A stretch of 56,880 bases of DNA, taken from NCBI GenBank assembly GCA_022651245.1, contig JALCQM010000017.1, positions 1 through 56,880 of the forward strand. Reading direction: 5' to 3'. The notes under the pieces are model-generated. The model was not told the origin of the DNA and did no database searches. It worked only from the letters and a program-made list of their open reading frames with translations. A program made the translations under genes and the position numbers. The first letter of the stretch is position 1, and every line of letters begins with the position of its first letter. The DNA comes from Lactobacillus sp. (GTDB taxonomy: Bacteria; Bacillota; Bacilli; Lactobacillales; Lactobacillaceae). Positions 43,719-52,302 of this stretch are shown in pieces.

Positions 43719-44621
43719 TCACTTAAAGGCCGCGTCGATTTGCTGGTATTCTGCCGGCGTCAAATGAACCGCATATGCACCAGCATTCTGATCCACTTGT
43801 TCTGGCAGGCGGGCACCTGGGATCACCGTGGCCACGTCAGGATTCGCCATGTACCAAGCCAAGACGACTTGGGCAACCGTGGCCGCATGCGCCTTGGCAA
43901 TTTGGCGCACGATCGCCAAACCGGCCATGATCGCGGTATATTGTTCGGCTGAATACTGCGGAAACTGGGCCGCAGCTTTCGGTCCGTATTTGCCCGTCAA
44001 TAAGCCCGAAGCAAGCGGGAAATATGGCACAAAACTGATTTGGTGCGCTCGCAAGTACGGGAACAACGTCTTTTCTGCATCGCGGTGCACGAGGCTATAG
44101 TGGTCCTCAACAACGTCCACTAAGCCATCGGCATTGGCTTCTTGCAGCTGGGCCAAGCTGAAGTTCGAGACCCCGATCGCCCGGAGCTTGCCGGCCGCTC
44201 GTAACTCGGCCAAGGCGTTGACGGCTTCGGCTTTAGGCGTTTTGGCATCGGGAAAGTGAATGTAGAAAATGTCGAGATAGTCCGTTTGTAGACGATTCAA
44301 AGCGTCGTCGACCGCCTGCTTCAAAAAAGCTGGGCTGTTGTCCAGAACCTTAGGATCACTCGGGGTCTGCGCCGCCTTAGTCGCAATGATCACTTGGTCA
44401 CGCGGCACGCCTTGCAGGGCTTCGGCGATCAATTCCTCTGAATGCCCAAGCCCGTACATGAAGGCGGTATCCAGTAGCGTGATGTGTTTGGCTAAAGCCT
44501 CTTGAACGACCGCGATCCCGTCAGCATCTTTTAACCCTGAAAACAGGTTATGCCCGCCGACTTTATTCGTTCCCAACCCCATGGGGTCAACTGTTACCGT
44601 GCTGTGTCCGATTGTTACCAT
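43719..44621 (-). CDS. Aldo/keto reductase
   Basis: A 300-residue AKR. Catalytic tetrad D51, Y56 (DTAFMYG), K82 (IATKAA) and H122 (YIHFPD). The NADPH-binding end GARLPEQVDQNAGA is present. It reduces aldehydes/ketones to alcohols with NAD(P)H; substrate unknown. ATG 44621 has GGAGGG upstream. Single gene. Confidence 0.9.
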   Translation of the reverse strand: MVTIGHSTVTVDPMGLGTNKVGGHNLFSGLKDADGIAVVQEALAKHITLLDTAFMYGLGHSEELIAEALQGVPRDQVIIATKAAQTPSDPKVLDNSPAFLKQAVDDALNRLQTDYLDIFYIHFPDAKTPKAEAVNALAELRAAGKLRAIGVSNFSLAQLQEANADGLVDVVEDHYSLVHRDAEKTLFPYLRAHQISFVPYFPLASGLLTGKYGPKAAAQFPQYSAEQYTAIMAGLAIVRQIAKAHAATVAQVVLAWYMANPDVATVIPGARLPEQVDQNAGAYAVHLTPAEYQQIDAAFK

Positions 44622-44704
44622 CTTAAAATCCCTCCATTTCACTTACTTTTCGTCTAGCTTTATGGTAGTCAATTGAGGGCGGGCTGTCTAGTTGCCTGTC
44701 GCCA

Positions 44705-44733
44705 CAAAAAAATCCCGGTCAGTTGGCCGGGAC
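44705..44733 (-). terminator. Terminator of the M20 peptidase gene
   Basis: A minus-strand stem (TCCCGG / CCGGGA, 8-nt loop) followed by TTTTTTT. It is placed ~135 bp after the stop codon of the peptidase gene. Confidence 0.75.
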
Positions 44734-44867
44734 GGGGCAAAAAGCTTCGGGGGGAACCAATTTGCCGGCGTAAAGGCGACATAAACGGAAAGATAAGGAA
44801 ACAAAGGCCGCCCTTACGAATTGCATTATACTAGCGTTGCCAAGAAAACGCACACAATTTGTCCCCC

Positions 44868-46187
44868 TTATTTAGCGGCGAGCGCTGGCAACAAAAGCTT
44901 AAGGTAAGTGATGAACTGCATGTAATCGGCTAGCACCACGTTTTCATTGGGTCCATGCGCGGCGCTGTTGGCGTTAGCCACACCGACCGAGATGATCGGC
45001 GCATGGTTGATCGCATAGAAGTACGGCATCGGGCCGGAACCCGCGGAATTGAGCGCCACTGCGACCCCTTCTGGATAGGCCTGCTTGGCGGTCGCCAAGG
45101 CAGTTTGGACCAAAGGGTGGTCAGGGTCGCTACGGAAAGGTGGCTCGCCTAAGACCTTGGAGAGCACGATATCTTGGTACCCGTTAGCATCGAGTGCGGC
45201 GCGCACCAGCGCCACCGTGTGGGCAACGGTTTGCCCCGGGACGATCCGTAGATCGAGCTTCGCGCTCGCGGCGTGGGGCAAGACCATTTTCCCAGTACCG
45301 GGACCTTCATAGCCGCTAGACAGTCCGTTGATCGTCAGGCTCGGCTTGGCGACCAATGCCGCGGCAGGGTCAGCGACCGTGGCGGCATGCGTCAAACCAA
45401 CGTTTTGGGCATAGGCGTCATAGTCGAATTCGGAATCAGCGACGATCTGCTTTTGGGTCGCCGTCAACGGCGTGATCTCCTCTAAAAAGCCTGGGATCGT
45501 GATCTCATCGTTGGCGTCTTTCAACGTCGCTAATGCCTGGACTAGGCGCCATGCCGGGTTGACGGTGATTGCGGCGAGGCTCGAGTGCAGGTCATGGTCC
45601 GCATTGCGCACGTCTAATTGGAACGCGACGCCACCTTTGACCCCCAGTGACACCTTCATCTTGCCACTTTCATCTTTGCCCCCGGACTCCCAGATACAAA
45701 AGTCGGCGGCCAGCAAATCACGGTATTGATCGAGCAGCACCGGGAGGTTAGGACTGCCTTGTTCCTCAGCCCCTTCGATCAAAAACTTCACGTTGACGGG
45801 CAGTTGACCTGCATCGCGCAAGTCCTGGATCGCCGCTAAGCGGGCCGCTAGCTCCCCTTTGTCATCGTTGATCCCGCGGCCATACAACACGCCGTCTTTT
45901 TGCGTAAGTGTGAAGGGGTCGCTTTCCCACAGGTCAAGCGGTTCTGCCGGTTGCACATCATAGTGGTTATAAAAGAGAACGGTGACCGTCGACGGCACTT
46001 GTGCTGGGATCTCCGCGTAAACGGCCGGGTTGGTGACCTTCGTGGTCAAAATCTGGACGTTTTGGGCGCCGATCTGTTCGAAGTGCTGACGTAAGAATTC
46101 AGCCGTTTCTTGAATCTGATTATCGGCATGTAACGATACGGACTGTAAGGCTAAATACCGCGTGAGGAATTCTTCTTGTGGGAACAT
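44868..46187 (-). CDS. M20-family metallopeptidase (dipeptidase)
   Basis: A 439-residue M20 peptidase. Metal ligands H75 and catalytic D77 (NHYDVQ), D108 (GRGINDDKG), E141/E142 (EGAEEQG) and the C-terminal AHGPNE histidine are present, with a dimerisation insert in the middle. It hydrolyses di- or short peptides. I use ATG 46187 (AGAAAGAAGG upstream); the longer frame runs into the repeat array. It lies downstream of the oppA-like gene with the hairpin array between, fitting peptide uptake followed by cleavage. Confidence 0.9.
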   Translation of the reverse strand: MFPQEEFLTRYLALQSVSLHADNQIQETAEFLRQHFEQIGAQNVQILTTKVTNPAVYAEIPAQVPSTVTVLFYNHYDVQPAEPLDLWESDPFTLTQKDGVLYGRGINDDKGELAARLAAIQDLRDAGQLPVNVKFLIEGAEEQGSPNLPVLLDQYRDLLAADFCIWESGGKDESGKMKVSLGVKGGVAFQLDVRNADHDLHSSLAAITVNPAWRLVQALATLKDANDEITIPGFLEEITPLTATQKQIVADSEFDYDAYAQNVGLTHAATVADPAAALVAKPSLTINGLSSGYEGPGTGKMVLPHAASAKLDLRIVPGQTVAHTVALVRAALDANGYQDIVLSKVLGEPPFRSDPDHPLVQTALATAKQAYPEGVAVALNSAGSGPMPYFYAINHAPIISVGVANANSAAHGPNENVVLADYMQFITYLKLLLPALAAK

Positions 46188-46229
46188 GTGGAACCTTCTT
46201 TCTGGGAACGTCGCGGGTGCGCGGTTTCT

Positions 46230-46599
46230 TCGTCGAGCTGTGCAAGGACAACGGAGAGGCGTATAAGTCATCGCGCCTCGCTATGGCTGCGCCATACCGC
46301 GTCACGCCGCCTTATACACTCCCCTAAAACCGTCCTTGCTTCGCTCTGGGTTTCTCGTCGAGCTACGCAAGGACAACGGGGCTGCGTCTAAGGCATCGCG
46401 GTCACGCACCGGCTTTGCCGGTGCGCACCCACGCTGCCTTAGACTCACCCCTAAAACCGTCCTTGCTTCGCTCTGGGTTTCTTCGTCGAGCTACGCAAGC
46501 CAACGCAATTGCGTGTAAGTCGTCCCCGGTCACGCCGCGTGCCGCGACGCACCCAGGCCGCCTTACACACATTGCTAAACCCGGCTTGCTTCGCTCTGG
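46230..46599 (-). repeat. Three tandem ~118-bp structured hairpin repeats (array 2)
   Basis: In transcription order (minus strand): units at 46483-46599, 46355-46476 and 46230-46349. They are homologous to array 1 (10602-10961): same AGAGCGAAG start, TTTAG internal loop and AGCTCGACGA end. The first unit is nearly identical to the last unit of array 1. Helix 1 is GCAAGCC/GGCTTGC in the first and GCAAGGAC/GTCCTTGC in the other two; helix 2 is TGTAAG/CTTACA, TCTAAG/CTTAGA and TATAAG/CTTATA. As in array 1, the units follow the upstream gene's stop codon closely (18 bp) and read in the transcription direction. Confidence 0.85.
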
Positions 46600-46616
46600 C
46601 TTTTCGTCACTCTGGT

Positions 46617-48224
46617 TTACTTGAAATACGCATCCTTATAGTGCGCGTCGGCGAATAAGGTGTAGTGCAAACCGCCTACTTTGGTGTTGATCAGTCGATC
46701 GTTGGCGCTTTGGAAGACGGGGATGTAGCCGGCAACGTTGACGACGCGCGCGTTTGCGGCTTGCTCATCTTTCAGGCGTTGGGCCGGGGTTTGGTTGGTC
46801 GTGGTGTCCACGGTCTTCATTAATGCGGTGTATTTGGCGTCTTTGAAACGGGAGAAGTTCGAGATGTTCGTCGCTGTGGCAGTGTCGAGATAATCAGAAG
46901 CATCTTGGATATTTGAGTTCCAGCTCATCAAGACGGCATCAAAATCGCCATCAAGGGAGCGTTGGATCCGGGTTTGCTTCGGGACGCTGGTGACTTTCAC
47001 GTTGAGTTGTGGGAGCACCTTGGTCAATTGTCCTTGGACGTAATCGCCAACTTGCTTATCGACTTCGTTATCCGCAGTCAACAAGGTGAAGCTGATCTGC
47101 TTTTTCCCGATTGCTTTCAAGGCCTTCTTCAAATAGGCTTTGGCTTTCTTCGGGCTGTACGTGATCTTTTCGGTCACTTCAGAGGTGAAGTCTTTACCCG
47201 TTTTCGGATCAGTCACTAAGCCGTTAGGTGAAAAGGCCTTGGCGGGTTGCGCCCCGTCTTGCAAGACGCGCTTGGTCAGGTTCTTGCGGTCCAAAGCGTA
47301 CGAAACGGCGCGGCGCAAGTCGACGTTGTTGAGTGCTTTTTTCTTGGTGTTGAATTGCAGGTAATTCATGTTCGCGGCTGGCGTCTTGACCAAGGCCTTG
47401 TTGTTAAGGTTCTTCACGATCATGCTGCCAGAGATCGGGGCATCATCGAGCTTACCGGCTGTGAATAAGTTGTTAGCCGTCGAGGCGTCTTTCACCACGC
47501 GCACGTGAACCTTATTGATCTTCACCGACTTGGCGGCGAAGTAGTGCGGGTCTTTCACGTAATCCCAAGAATCGCCGGTACCATCATAGTTTTTCAAGCG
47601 GTAAGCGCCGTTTGACACCGTCGTTTGGGCGGTCGTCCCGAACTTATCGCCGTACTTCTTGACCGCTTTTTCAGAGGTCGGGTAATACTCGGTCAGCTGG
47701 GAGTTGTAATACGGCACCGGCTGAGATAATTCGATCTTCAAGGTGTACTTGCTCGGCGCGGAGATCCCCAGTTGGTCTGACGACATTTTGCCGTCTAAAA
47801 TGGCCTGATAGTTCTTAATGTTTTCGAATTTATACGCGAATTCCGTCTTGGTCTTCGGGTCCACGATCCGCTTGATTGAGTAGACAAAATCTTGGGCGGT
47901 CACATTGTCGCCGTTAGAAAAATAGTTGTCGTGGCGTAACGGGATGGTGTAGGTCAAGCCACCGTTAGTGGGTTTCACGACCTTGGTCGCCATGGCTGGC
48001 ACCACCTTGCCGTTGCCGTCACGAGTATACAGCCCGGTCATAATTTGTTCCATCATATTTTCAGAAACATTATCGACTGAGTGCGCCGGGTCTAAGGAAC
48101 TCGGTTCGGTCGAAACAGCGACATTTAGTGTGCGTTGCTTAGCCGCTTGGGTCGGGATTGCCTGTGTGCTGAAGGCACCTGCGCCCATCGCAACGACCCC
48201 AGCAATGATCAATGACTTTTTCAT
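46617..48224 (-). CDS. oppA: Oligopeptide-binding protein (OppA-like)
   Basis: A 535-residue SBP family 5 protein: signal peptide (~1-30), start of mature part QRTLNVAVSTEPSSLDPA, and segments VKPTNGGLTYTIPLR and RRAVSYALDRKNL. The signal ends ...TQAIPTQAAK without a lipobox Cys, unlike usual OppA lipoproteins, so it may be secreted or signal-anchored. ATG 48224 has AAGGGGTG upstream. It is expressed from a T-box leader, so it responds to amino acid starvation. No permease or ATPase genes are adjacent; it may share another Opp system. Confidence 0.92.
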   Translation of the reverse strand: MKKSLIIAGVVAMGAGAFSTQAIPTQAAKQRTLNVAVSTEPSSLDPAHSVDNVSENMMEQIMTGLYTRDGNGKVVPAMATKVVKPTNGGLTYTIPLRHDNYFSNGDNVTAQDFVYSIKRIVDPKTKTEFAYKFENIKNYQAILDGKMSSDQLGISAPSKYTLKIELSQPVPYYNSQLTEYYPTSEKAVKKYGDKFGTTAQTTVSNGAYRLKNYDGTGDSWDYVKDPHYFAAKSVKINKVHVRVVKDASTANNLFTAGKLDDAPISGSMIVKNLNNKALVKTPAANMNYLQFNTKKKALNNVDLRRAVSYALDRKNLTKRVLQDGAQPAKAFSPNGLVTDPKTGKDFTSEVTEKITYSPKKAKAYLKKALKAIGKKQISFTLLTADNEVDKQVGDYVQGQLTKVLPQLNVKVTSVPKQTRIQRSLDGDFDAVLMSWNSNIQDASDYLDTATATNISNFSRFKDAKYTALMKTVDTTTNQTPAQRLKDEQAANARVVNVAGYIPVFQSANDRLINTKVGGLHYTLFADAHYKDAYFK

Positions 48225-48251
48225 GTTAAAACACCCCTTCATTTTGGCATC

Positions 48252-48600
48252 AAAAAAACCGCCCATAACAAACAACTTGTTAAGGACGGTTTCCCGCGGT
48301 GCCACCTTACTTTGATCCCCGACGGCAAATAAAATGCCTAGGGACGACAGACGTCACCTAGGCTCTTTTGCTGACGTATAGGATCACACTTAGCCAAGAG
48401 CCAACACTCTTGCGACAACTGACGTATGCCAACACGTTTTTCCGTACTTGTGACGGCTTGCGTCACTTTCGGGAAAACCCTCGGTGGTCCATTTAACGGT
48501 CTGCGTTCGACGACACTCTCAGCTCCGGTCGCTCTCTGTGCGGGCACAACAGTCTTGATCTCCACCTCATCGGTTTGTATGAACGGTTATTCGATTGACA
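48252..48600 (-). ncRNA. T-box riboswitch leader of oppA
   Basis: On the minus strand the diagnostic antiterminator sequence AAGGTGGCACCGCGGGAAA is followed by a terminator whose stem pairs ACCGTCC with GGGCGGT, then TTTTTTT. Upstream, Stem I has basal GGTGG/CCACC, an AGAGAG motif and a distal GGAGCTGAGAG loop. The base after the likely specifier is A and the triplet before it UGG, suggesting tRNA-Trp; this specifier call is tentative. Binding of uncharged tRNA would allow oppA transcription. Confidence 0.88.
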
Positions 48601-48603
48601 TTA

Positions 48604-48632
48604 ATACTAGAGCAGGTCGTCTTACCTGTCAA
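48604..48632 (-). promoter_or_regulatory. Promoter of the T-box/oppA transcript
   Basis: On the minus strand TTGACA, a 17-bp spacer and TAGTAT, a near-consensus vegetative promoter just upstream of the T-box. Confidence 0.8.
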
Positions 48633-48655
48633 CAATTTTTCTAATATTTTTCCCA

Positions 48656-49576
48656 TCAACGGGCGAATGGCTTCTGGGGTAAGGCTTGCAACACCGTTGT
48701 GACCAAGATTAAGGCACCGCCGAACACTTCGGCCGCCGCCAGGTGCGTTCCTAAAAAGACCACCGCCACAAACGTTGCCGTCAGCGGCTCGAACGCGCTC
48801 AACATCCCCGTTGCGCTCGGTGAAATGTGGGCCAGGCTCTTTAGGTACAGCAAGTAGGCAAACATGGTCCCGCCGACCACGATAAAGGCGATCCCCAGCA
48901 AGTTGCCCGCGGTCAACGCCGGTGGCGCCACCGTCACGAGCTGCGGCCAGAAGATCACGGAGCCTAAGATCATCGCCCACCCGACGACTAAGCGCGCGTC
49001 GAATTCGCGCAACAGCCGCCTTGGCAAGAGCGTGTAACTCGCCTGACTGACCCCGGCCAAAACGCCCCAAATCACCGCGGGCACGCTTAGCGCCAAGCTA
49101 GTCAGCCGACCTTGCGTGACTAGAAGGTAGGTACCGGCCAACGCCAAAACGATCGAGAACATGTCGATGCGGCGCGGCCATTCGCGGTTCGCCGTCGCCA
49201 AGTAAATGATGATGAATAGCGGGCCCAGGAACTGCAAAACCGTGGCGGTGGCCGCATTTCCATAACTGATCGCCATGAAATACGTCGCCTGTGACGGCAT
49301 CATTCCCAATAAGCCGAAAATGATCAACCGCCAGCCCGACTGGCGCCAAATCGCCCACAACGAGCCGCGCGTGGCAATGCCGTACCACGCCAACAATAAC
49401 AGCCCTGCACTCAATAACCGTACCCCGACTAACCAAGTCGGCGACAGGTGCGCCGCGGCAAATAAATACTGCGCCACCGAGCCCGAAACGCCCCACAGCA
49501 TCGTGCCGAAGATCGCGTAAAAGACGCCGCGCCCTTTGCCGGAACCAGGCACCGCGCGTTTTTCTGAAAGTTGCAT
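48656..49576 (-). CDS. EamA/DMT-family permease
   Basis: A 306-residue protein with ten hydrophobic segments and two EamA halves (~17-145 and ~162-297). It is of the drug/metabolite transporter superfamily, probably exporting a metabolite or amino acid. It starts with a hydrophilic N-terminus (MQLSEKRAVPGSGKGRG). Substrate unknown. It is upstream of and separate from the T-box unit, which has its own promoter. Confidence 0.88.
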   Translation of the reverse strand: MQLSEKRAVPGSGKGRGVFYAIFGTMLWGVSGSVAQYLFAAAHLSPTWLVGVRLLSAGLLLLAWYGIATRGSLWAIWRQSGWRLIIFGLLGMMPSQATYFMAISYGNAATATVLQFLGPLFIIIYLATANREWPRRIDMFSIVLALAGTYLLVTQGRLTSLALSVPAVIWGVLAGVSQASYTLLPRRLLREFDARLVVGWAMILGSVIFWPQLVTVAPPALTAGNLLGIAFIVVGGTMFAYLLYLKSLAHISPSATGMLSAFEPLTATFVAVVFLGTHLAAAEVFGGALILVTTVLQALPQKPFAR

Positions 49577-49693
49577 GATGATTATCCTTTTCTATCTTTC
49601 GTTGTGGTTATTATAACTAAATTCATGCAGACGCACAATTCACCGGACGAGGCCAGCGTATAATGGGGTTAAACGCCCCAGGAGGTTAATACT

Positions 49694-50869
49694 ATGTATG
49701 ATTTCACCACTGTCCCTAACCGTCGCGGCACCGACGCCGTCAAGTGGTCAGGCCCACAATCCGAGCTCCCGATGTGGATCGCCGATATGGATTTTGTCAC
49801 CGCCCCTGAAATCGTGGCGGCCATGCAAACCAAGGTCGCGACCGGAATTTTCGGTTACGAAGAACCCCCGGCCGCGTTTTTTCAGGCGATCAGCGACTGG
49901 TACGCGCAGGAACACCACGCGCACCTGCCACAGGCATGGCAACTTTTGACCACCGGCGTCATTGCCGCACTCAACGCGGTACTTCGCCAATTCACCCACC
50001 CTGGCGATCAAGTCGTCGTGACCGCACCGGTGTACCACATGTTCTACGAAACCGTCGAAACGGCCGGCCGCCATGTGGTCAGTGCCGACCTCAACTACCA
50101 GCGCGAAACGCAAACTTACGCGCTCGATTTTGCCGCATTGAAAAAGGCCTTGGCGGCACCCACCACCACGGCCATGATCTTATGTAATCCGCACAATCCG
50201 ATTGGCCGCATCTGGCGGCGCAACGAGCTCCTACAAATCGCGCAACTCTGCCAAACCAACGGGGTCTTGTTGATCGCCGACGAGATCCATGGCGACTTGC
50301 GACTCGACCAGCTTGATTACACGCCAGCGTTCTCGTTGCCCATCGCGCTGCAACAACGCTTGATCACCTTGATCTCGCCTGGCAAGACCTTCAACCTCGC
50401 CGCCTTGCACACTGGCGTCGCCATTGTCGCCAATCCGCAGCTTCGCCAGCAAGTGGCGCACGCGCTGGCAGCCTACAACGCCAACGAGCCCAACTTGCTG
50501 ACGATTCCGGCTAGCATCGCCGCTTACACCCACGGACACGACTGGCTGTTGGCCTTGCGCCACCAGTTACAGGCGAACTACCAGATGGCCCAAGCCGCGA
50601 TCGCCGCGCTCCCCGGGGTGACCGCAACGCCGCTAGAAGCCACTTACCTGATGTGGTTAGACGTGTCGGCCATCACCCCTGATGCCAGTGACCTGTGCGC
50701 GTTCTTGGAGGCTCAAGTCGGGCTACGCCTGAGTCCAGGCGCACAGTTTCGTGGGAATGGCCGCGCGTTTTTGCGCATGAACATCGCCTGCCCCCCGGCC
50801 TTACTCACAGAAGGCCTGGCACGGCTGCACCGCGGTTGCGCCTTGTACCCGACCCAGCGCCTAAGCTAG
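49694..50869 (+). CDS. patB: MalY/PatB-family PLP enzyme, probable cystathionine beta-lyase
   Basis: A 391-residue fold-type I PLP protein: WIADMDF (28-34), CNPHNPIGR (164-172), DEIH (196-199) and the PLP lysine K231 in SPGKTFNLA. PatB/MalY enzymes cleave C-S bonds of cystathionine or cysteine conjugates. A TATAAT -10 lies at ~49659 and AGGAGG before the ATG. Its 3' end overlaps the convergent beta-lactamase-like gene by 9 bp. Confidence 0.9.
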   Translation: MYDFTTVPNRRGTDAVKWSGPQSELPMWIADMDFVTAPEIVAAMQTKVATGIFGYEEPPAAFFQAISDWYAQEHHAHLPQAWQLLTTGVIAALNAVLRQFTHPGDQVVVTAPVYHMFYETVETAGRHVVSADLNYQRETQTYALDFAALKKALAAPTTTAMILCNPHNPIGRIWRRNELLQIAQLCQTNGVLLIADEIHGDLRLDQLDYTPAFSLPIALQQRLITLISPGKTFNLAALHTGVAIVANPQLRQQVAHALAAYNANEPNLLTIPASIAAYTHGHDWLLALRHQLQANYQMAQAAIAALPGVTATPLEATYLMWLDVSAITPDASDLCAFLEAQVGLRLSPGAQFRGNGRAFLRMNIACPPALLTEGLARLHRGCALYPTQRLS

Positions 50870-51925
50870 CAACAACGCCGCCAGCTTAACGCCAAAATTG
50901 CTTTGCGCCTGGATTTGCGCCTGCTCAGCCCCGCCTTGGGCAAGCACGACCACCACCATCGTGCCGTGCGCGTTGGTCATGATCGCCGCGTCATTTTGCA
51001 CGCCGTAATCGCCGAACTCCCCGGTTTTGTTGTAGACTTTGGCGTCGGTCACCTGAGCCGGTAACTTGGTGTGATTCTTATTTTGCGCCAATAAGGCCAG
51101 CATCTGCTCGTCTGCTTCGGGACTGACCAGGCGGTGCTGGTACAGTTTAGTCAGCAGCAGTCCGAGGTCTTTCACCGACGTCAAGTTGTCATGGCCTGCC
51201 GCCAACGCTTGCGTGTCCATCAATTTGCGGGCCATCACCGTGTCTGTCGCGCCGATGCGCTTGCTTTCGGCGTTCACCGCGGCGAGCCCGCCGACTTGCG
51301 CCACCATGATGTTGGAGGCGACGTTATCCGAATCGTCCATCATATACTGCACCACTTGACGCAACGGGACGGTTGTTCCTGGGGCAAAACCTTGCATCAC
51401 CCCGGAGCCACCGACCTTATCTGCCGCGGTCATGGTGTAATTCTTGGCCAGGTCCAGCTTGCCGGCCGCTACCTGGTGAAAAACGGTCGCCATAATGAAC
51501 AGTTTGATATCGCTAGCCGCCCGTTGTGGCGCATTATTCGCGACGAATTCGCCGCTTGTGCCAAGCTTGGCCACATAGACCGAATTCGTGCCGGCGACTG
51601 CCAAGACAGTCGCCTGAGCCAGCGTTTTGACCTGGGTCGTCGGTAGCGCCGGCGTTTTCGGTGTTGACGCGACTGACGCGCGTTGCGACTGAGATGTGCG
51701 GCTGACGGCAGGTGCGGGCTTGACCGCCAGTTGCAGGTGTTGGCCATGCTGCCAAACGCCCCAGGCGATACCGGCGGCGACAACGACCATGCCAAGTAGC
51801 CCCAGCCACCACCAGCGCCACTTGGCCGTTTGCGCATGCGAGCGGCGCGTGACCAATTCGGTCCCACAGTTGCGACAATAGACGGTCCCCGCCGGATTTT
51901 GAGCCCCACATTGTGGACACTGCAT
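50861..51925 (-). CDS. Membrane-anchored class A beta-lactamase-like hydrolase with N-terminal zinc ribbon
   Basis: A 354-residue protein. A zinc ribbon (C3, C6, C17, C20; CPQC and CRNC) precedes one membrane helix (~37-57), a Ser/Thr/Pro linker and an extracellular serine-hydrolase domain. That domain has SxxK (S138-K141), SDN (199-201) and KTG (300-302), all three class A beta-lactamase motifs. The classical omega-loop Glu is not obvious, so it may bind or cleave peptidoglycan-like substrates rather than give resistance. I use ATG 51925, where the zinc ribbon begins; the upstream frame is longer but unlikely. Confidence 0.85.
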   Translation of the reverse strand: MQCPQCGAQNPAGTVYCRNCGTELVTRRSHAQTAKWRWWWLGLLGMVVVAAGIAWGVWQHGQHLQLAVKPAPAVSRTSQSQRASVASTPKTPALPTTQVKTLAQATVLAVAGTNSVYVAKLGTSGEFVANNAPQRAASDIKLFIMATVFHQVAAGKLDLAKNYTMTAADKVGGSGVMQGFAPGTTVPLRQVVQYMMDDSDNVASNIMVAQVGGLAAVNAESKRIGATDTVMARKLMDTQALAAGHDNLTSVKDLGLLLTKLYQHRLVSPEADEQMLALLAQNKNHTKLPAQVTDAKVYNKTGEFGDYGVQNDAAIMTNAHGTMVVVVLAQGGAEQAQIQAQSNFGVKLAALLLA

Positions 51926-52016
51926 TTTTCCATCCCCACTTTCTCTAATGCACCGATTATACGTCACAACGGCGCGTACCGGAACACCGATCCGCCGCCT
52001 CAAGTAAAATCACGCC

Positions 52017-52045
52017 TTGACAACATTAGAATTACGTTGTAAGTT
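52017..52045 (+). promoter_or_regulatory. Promoter of the aminotransferase leader
   Basis: TTGACA, 17-bp spacer, TAAGTT, upstream of the structured leader and the aminotransferase gene. The expected start of transcription is ~52052. Confidence 0.65.
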
Positions 52046-52051
52046 TATGGC

Positions 52052-52262
52052 AATCACAAGACAGGAAGTAATCCTTATGACACCTCGTTCAACCACAATT
52101 GCACGCCGATTTTTCTCCTGGTATTTCGGATAGTCATCCGAACGCCAGGCACTTTTGTGGCGCGCGGATGACGTTCAGGCATCTGCGTGCAAGGTTGAAC
52201 CAATCCCCCCATTGCGGGGTAGACCCGAACACCGGATGCCGAGATGGTAGCCGGTGTTTTTT
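52052..52262 (+). promoter_or_regulatory. Structured leader with terminator before the aminotransferase (possible riboswitch)
   Basis: A long closing helix pairs GTTCAACC (52087-52094) with GGTTGAAC (52193-52200) and TTGCACGC (52099-52106) with GCGTGCAA (52185-52192), with an ACAA bulge. Inside are a two-part hairpin (CCTGG..CGGAT / ATCCG..CCAGG), a small CAC/GTG hairpin and CGGATG/CATCTG. A terminator (ACACCGG / CCGGTGT, then TTTTTT; 52229-52262) follows 40 bp before the start codon. This is the layout of an attenuating riboswitch. I cannot match it to a known class; T-box and lysine motifs are absent. Confidence 0.6.
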
Positions 52263-52302
52263 GCGTTTACCCTGCTTGAAAAATGAAAGAAGGAACTTGT
52301 TT

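Noticed and set aside
46188..46271. Upstream start of the M20 peptidase
   Set aside because: The extra residues come from the last hairpin repeat; ATG 46187 has a good ribosome site and begins a typical M20 sequence.
52052..52262. T-box leader for the aminotransferase
   Set aside because: No TGGNACCGCG-type antiterminator sequence is present, unlike the clear T-box before oppA.
52099..52302. N-terminal extension of the aminotransferase through the leader
   Set aside because: The extra 68 residues are Cys/Arg-rich and unlike aminotransferases, and they are encoded by the hairpins and the terminator. The ATG at 52303 has a ribosome site.
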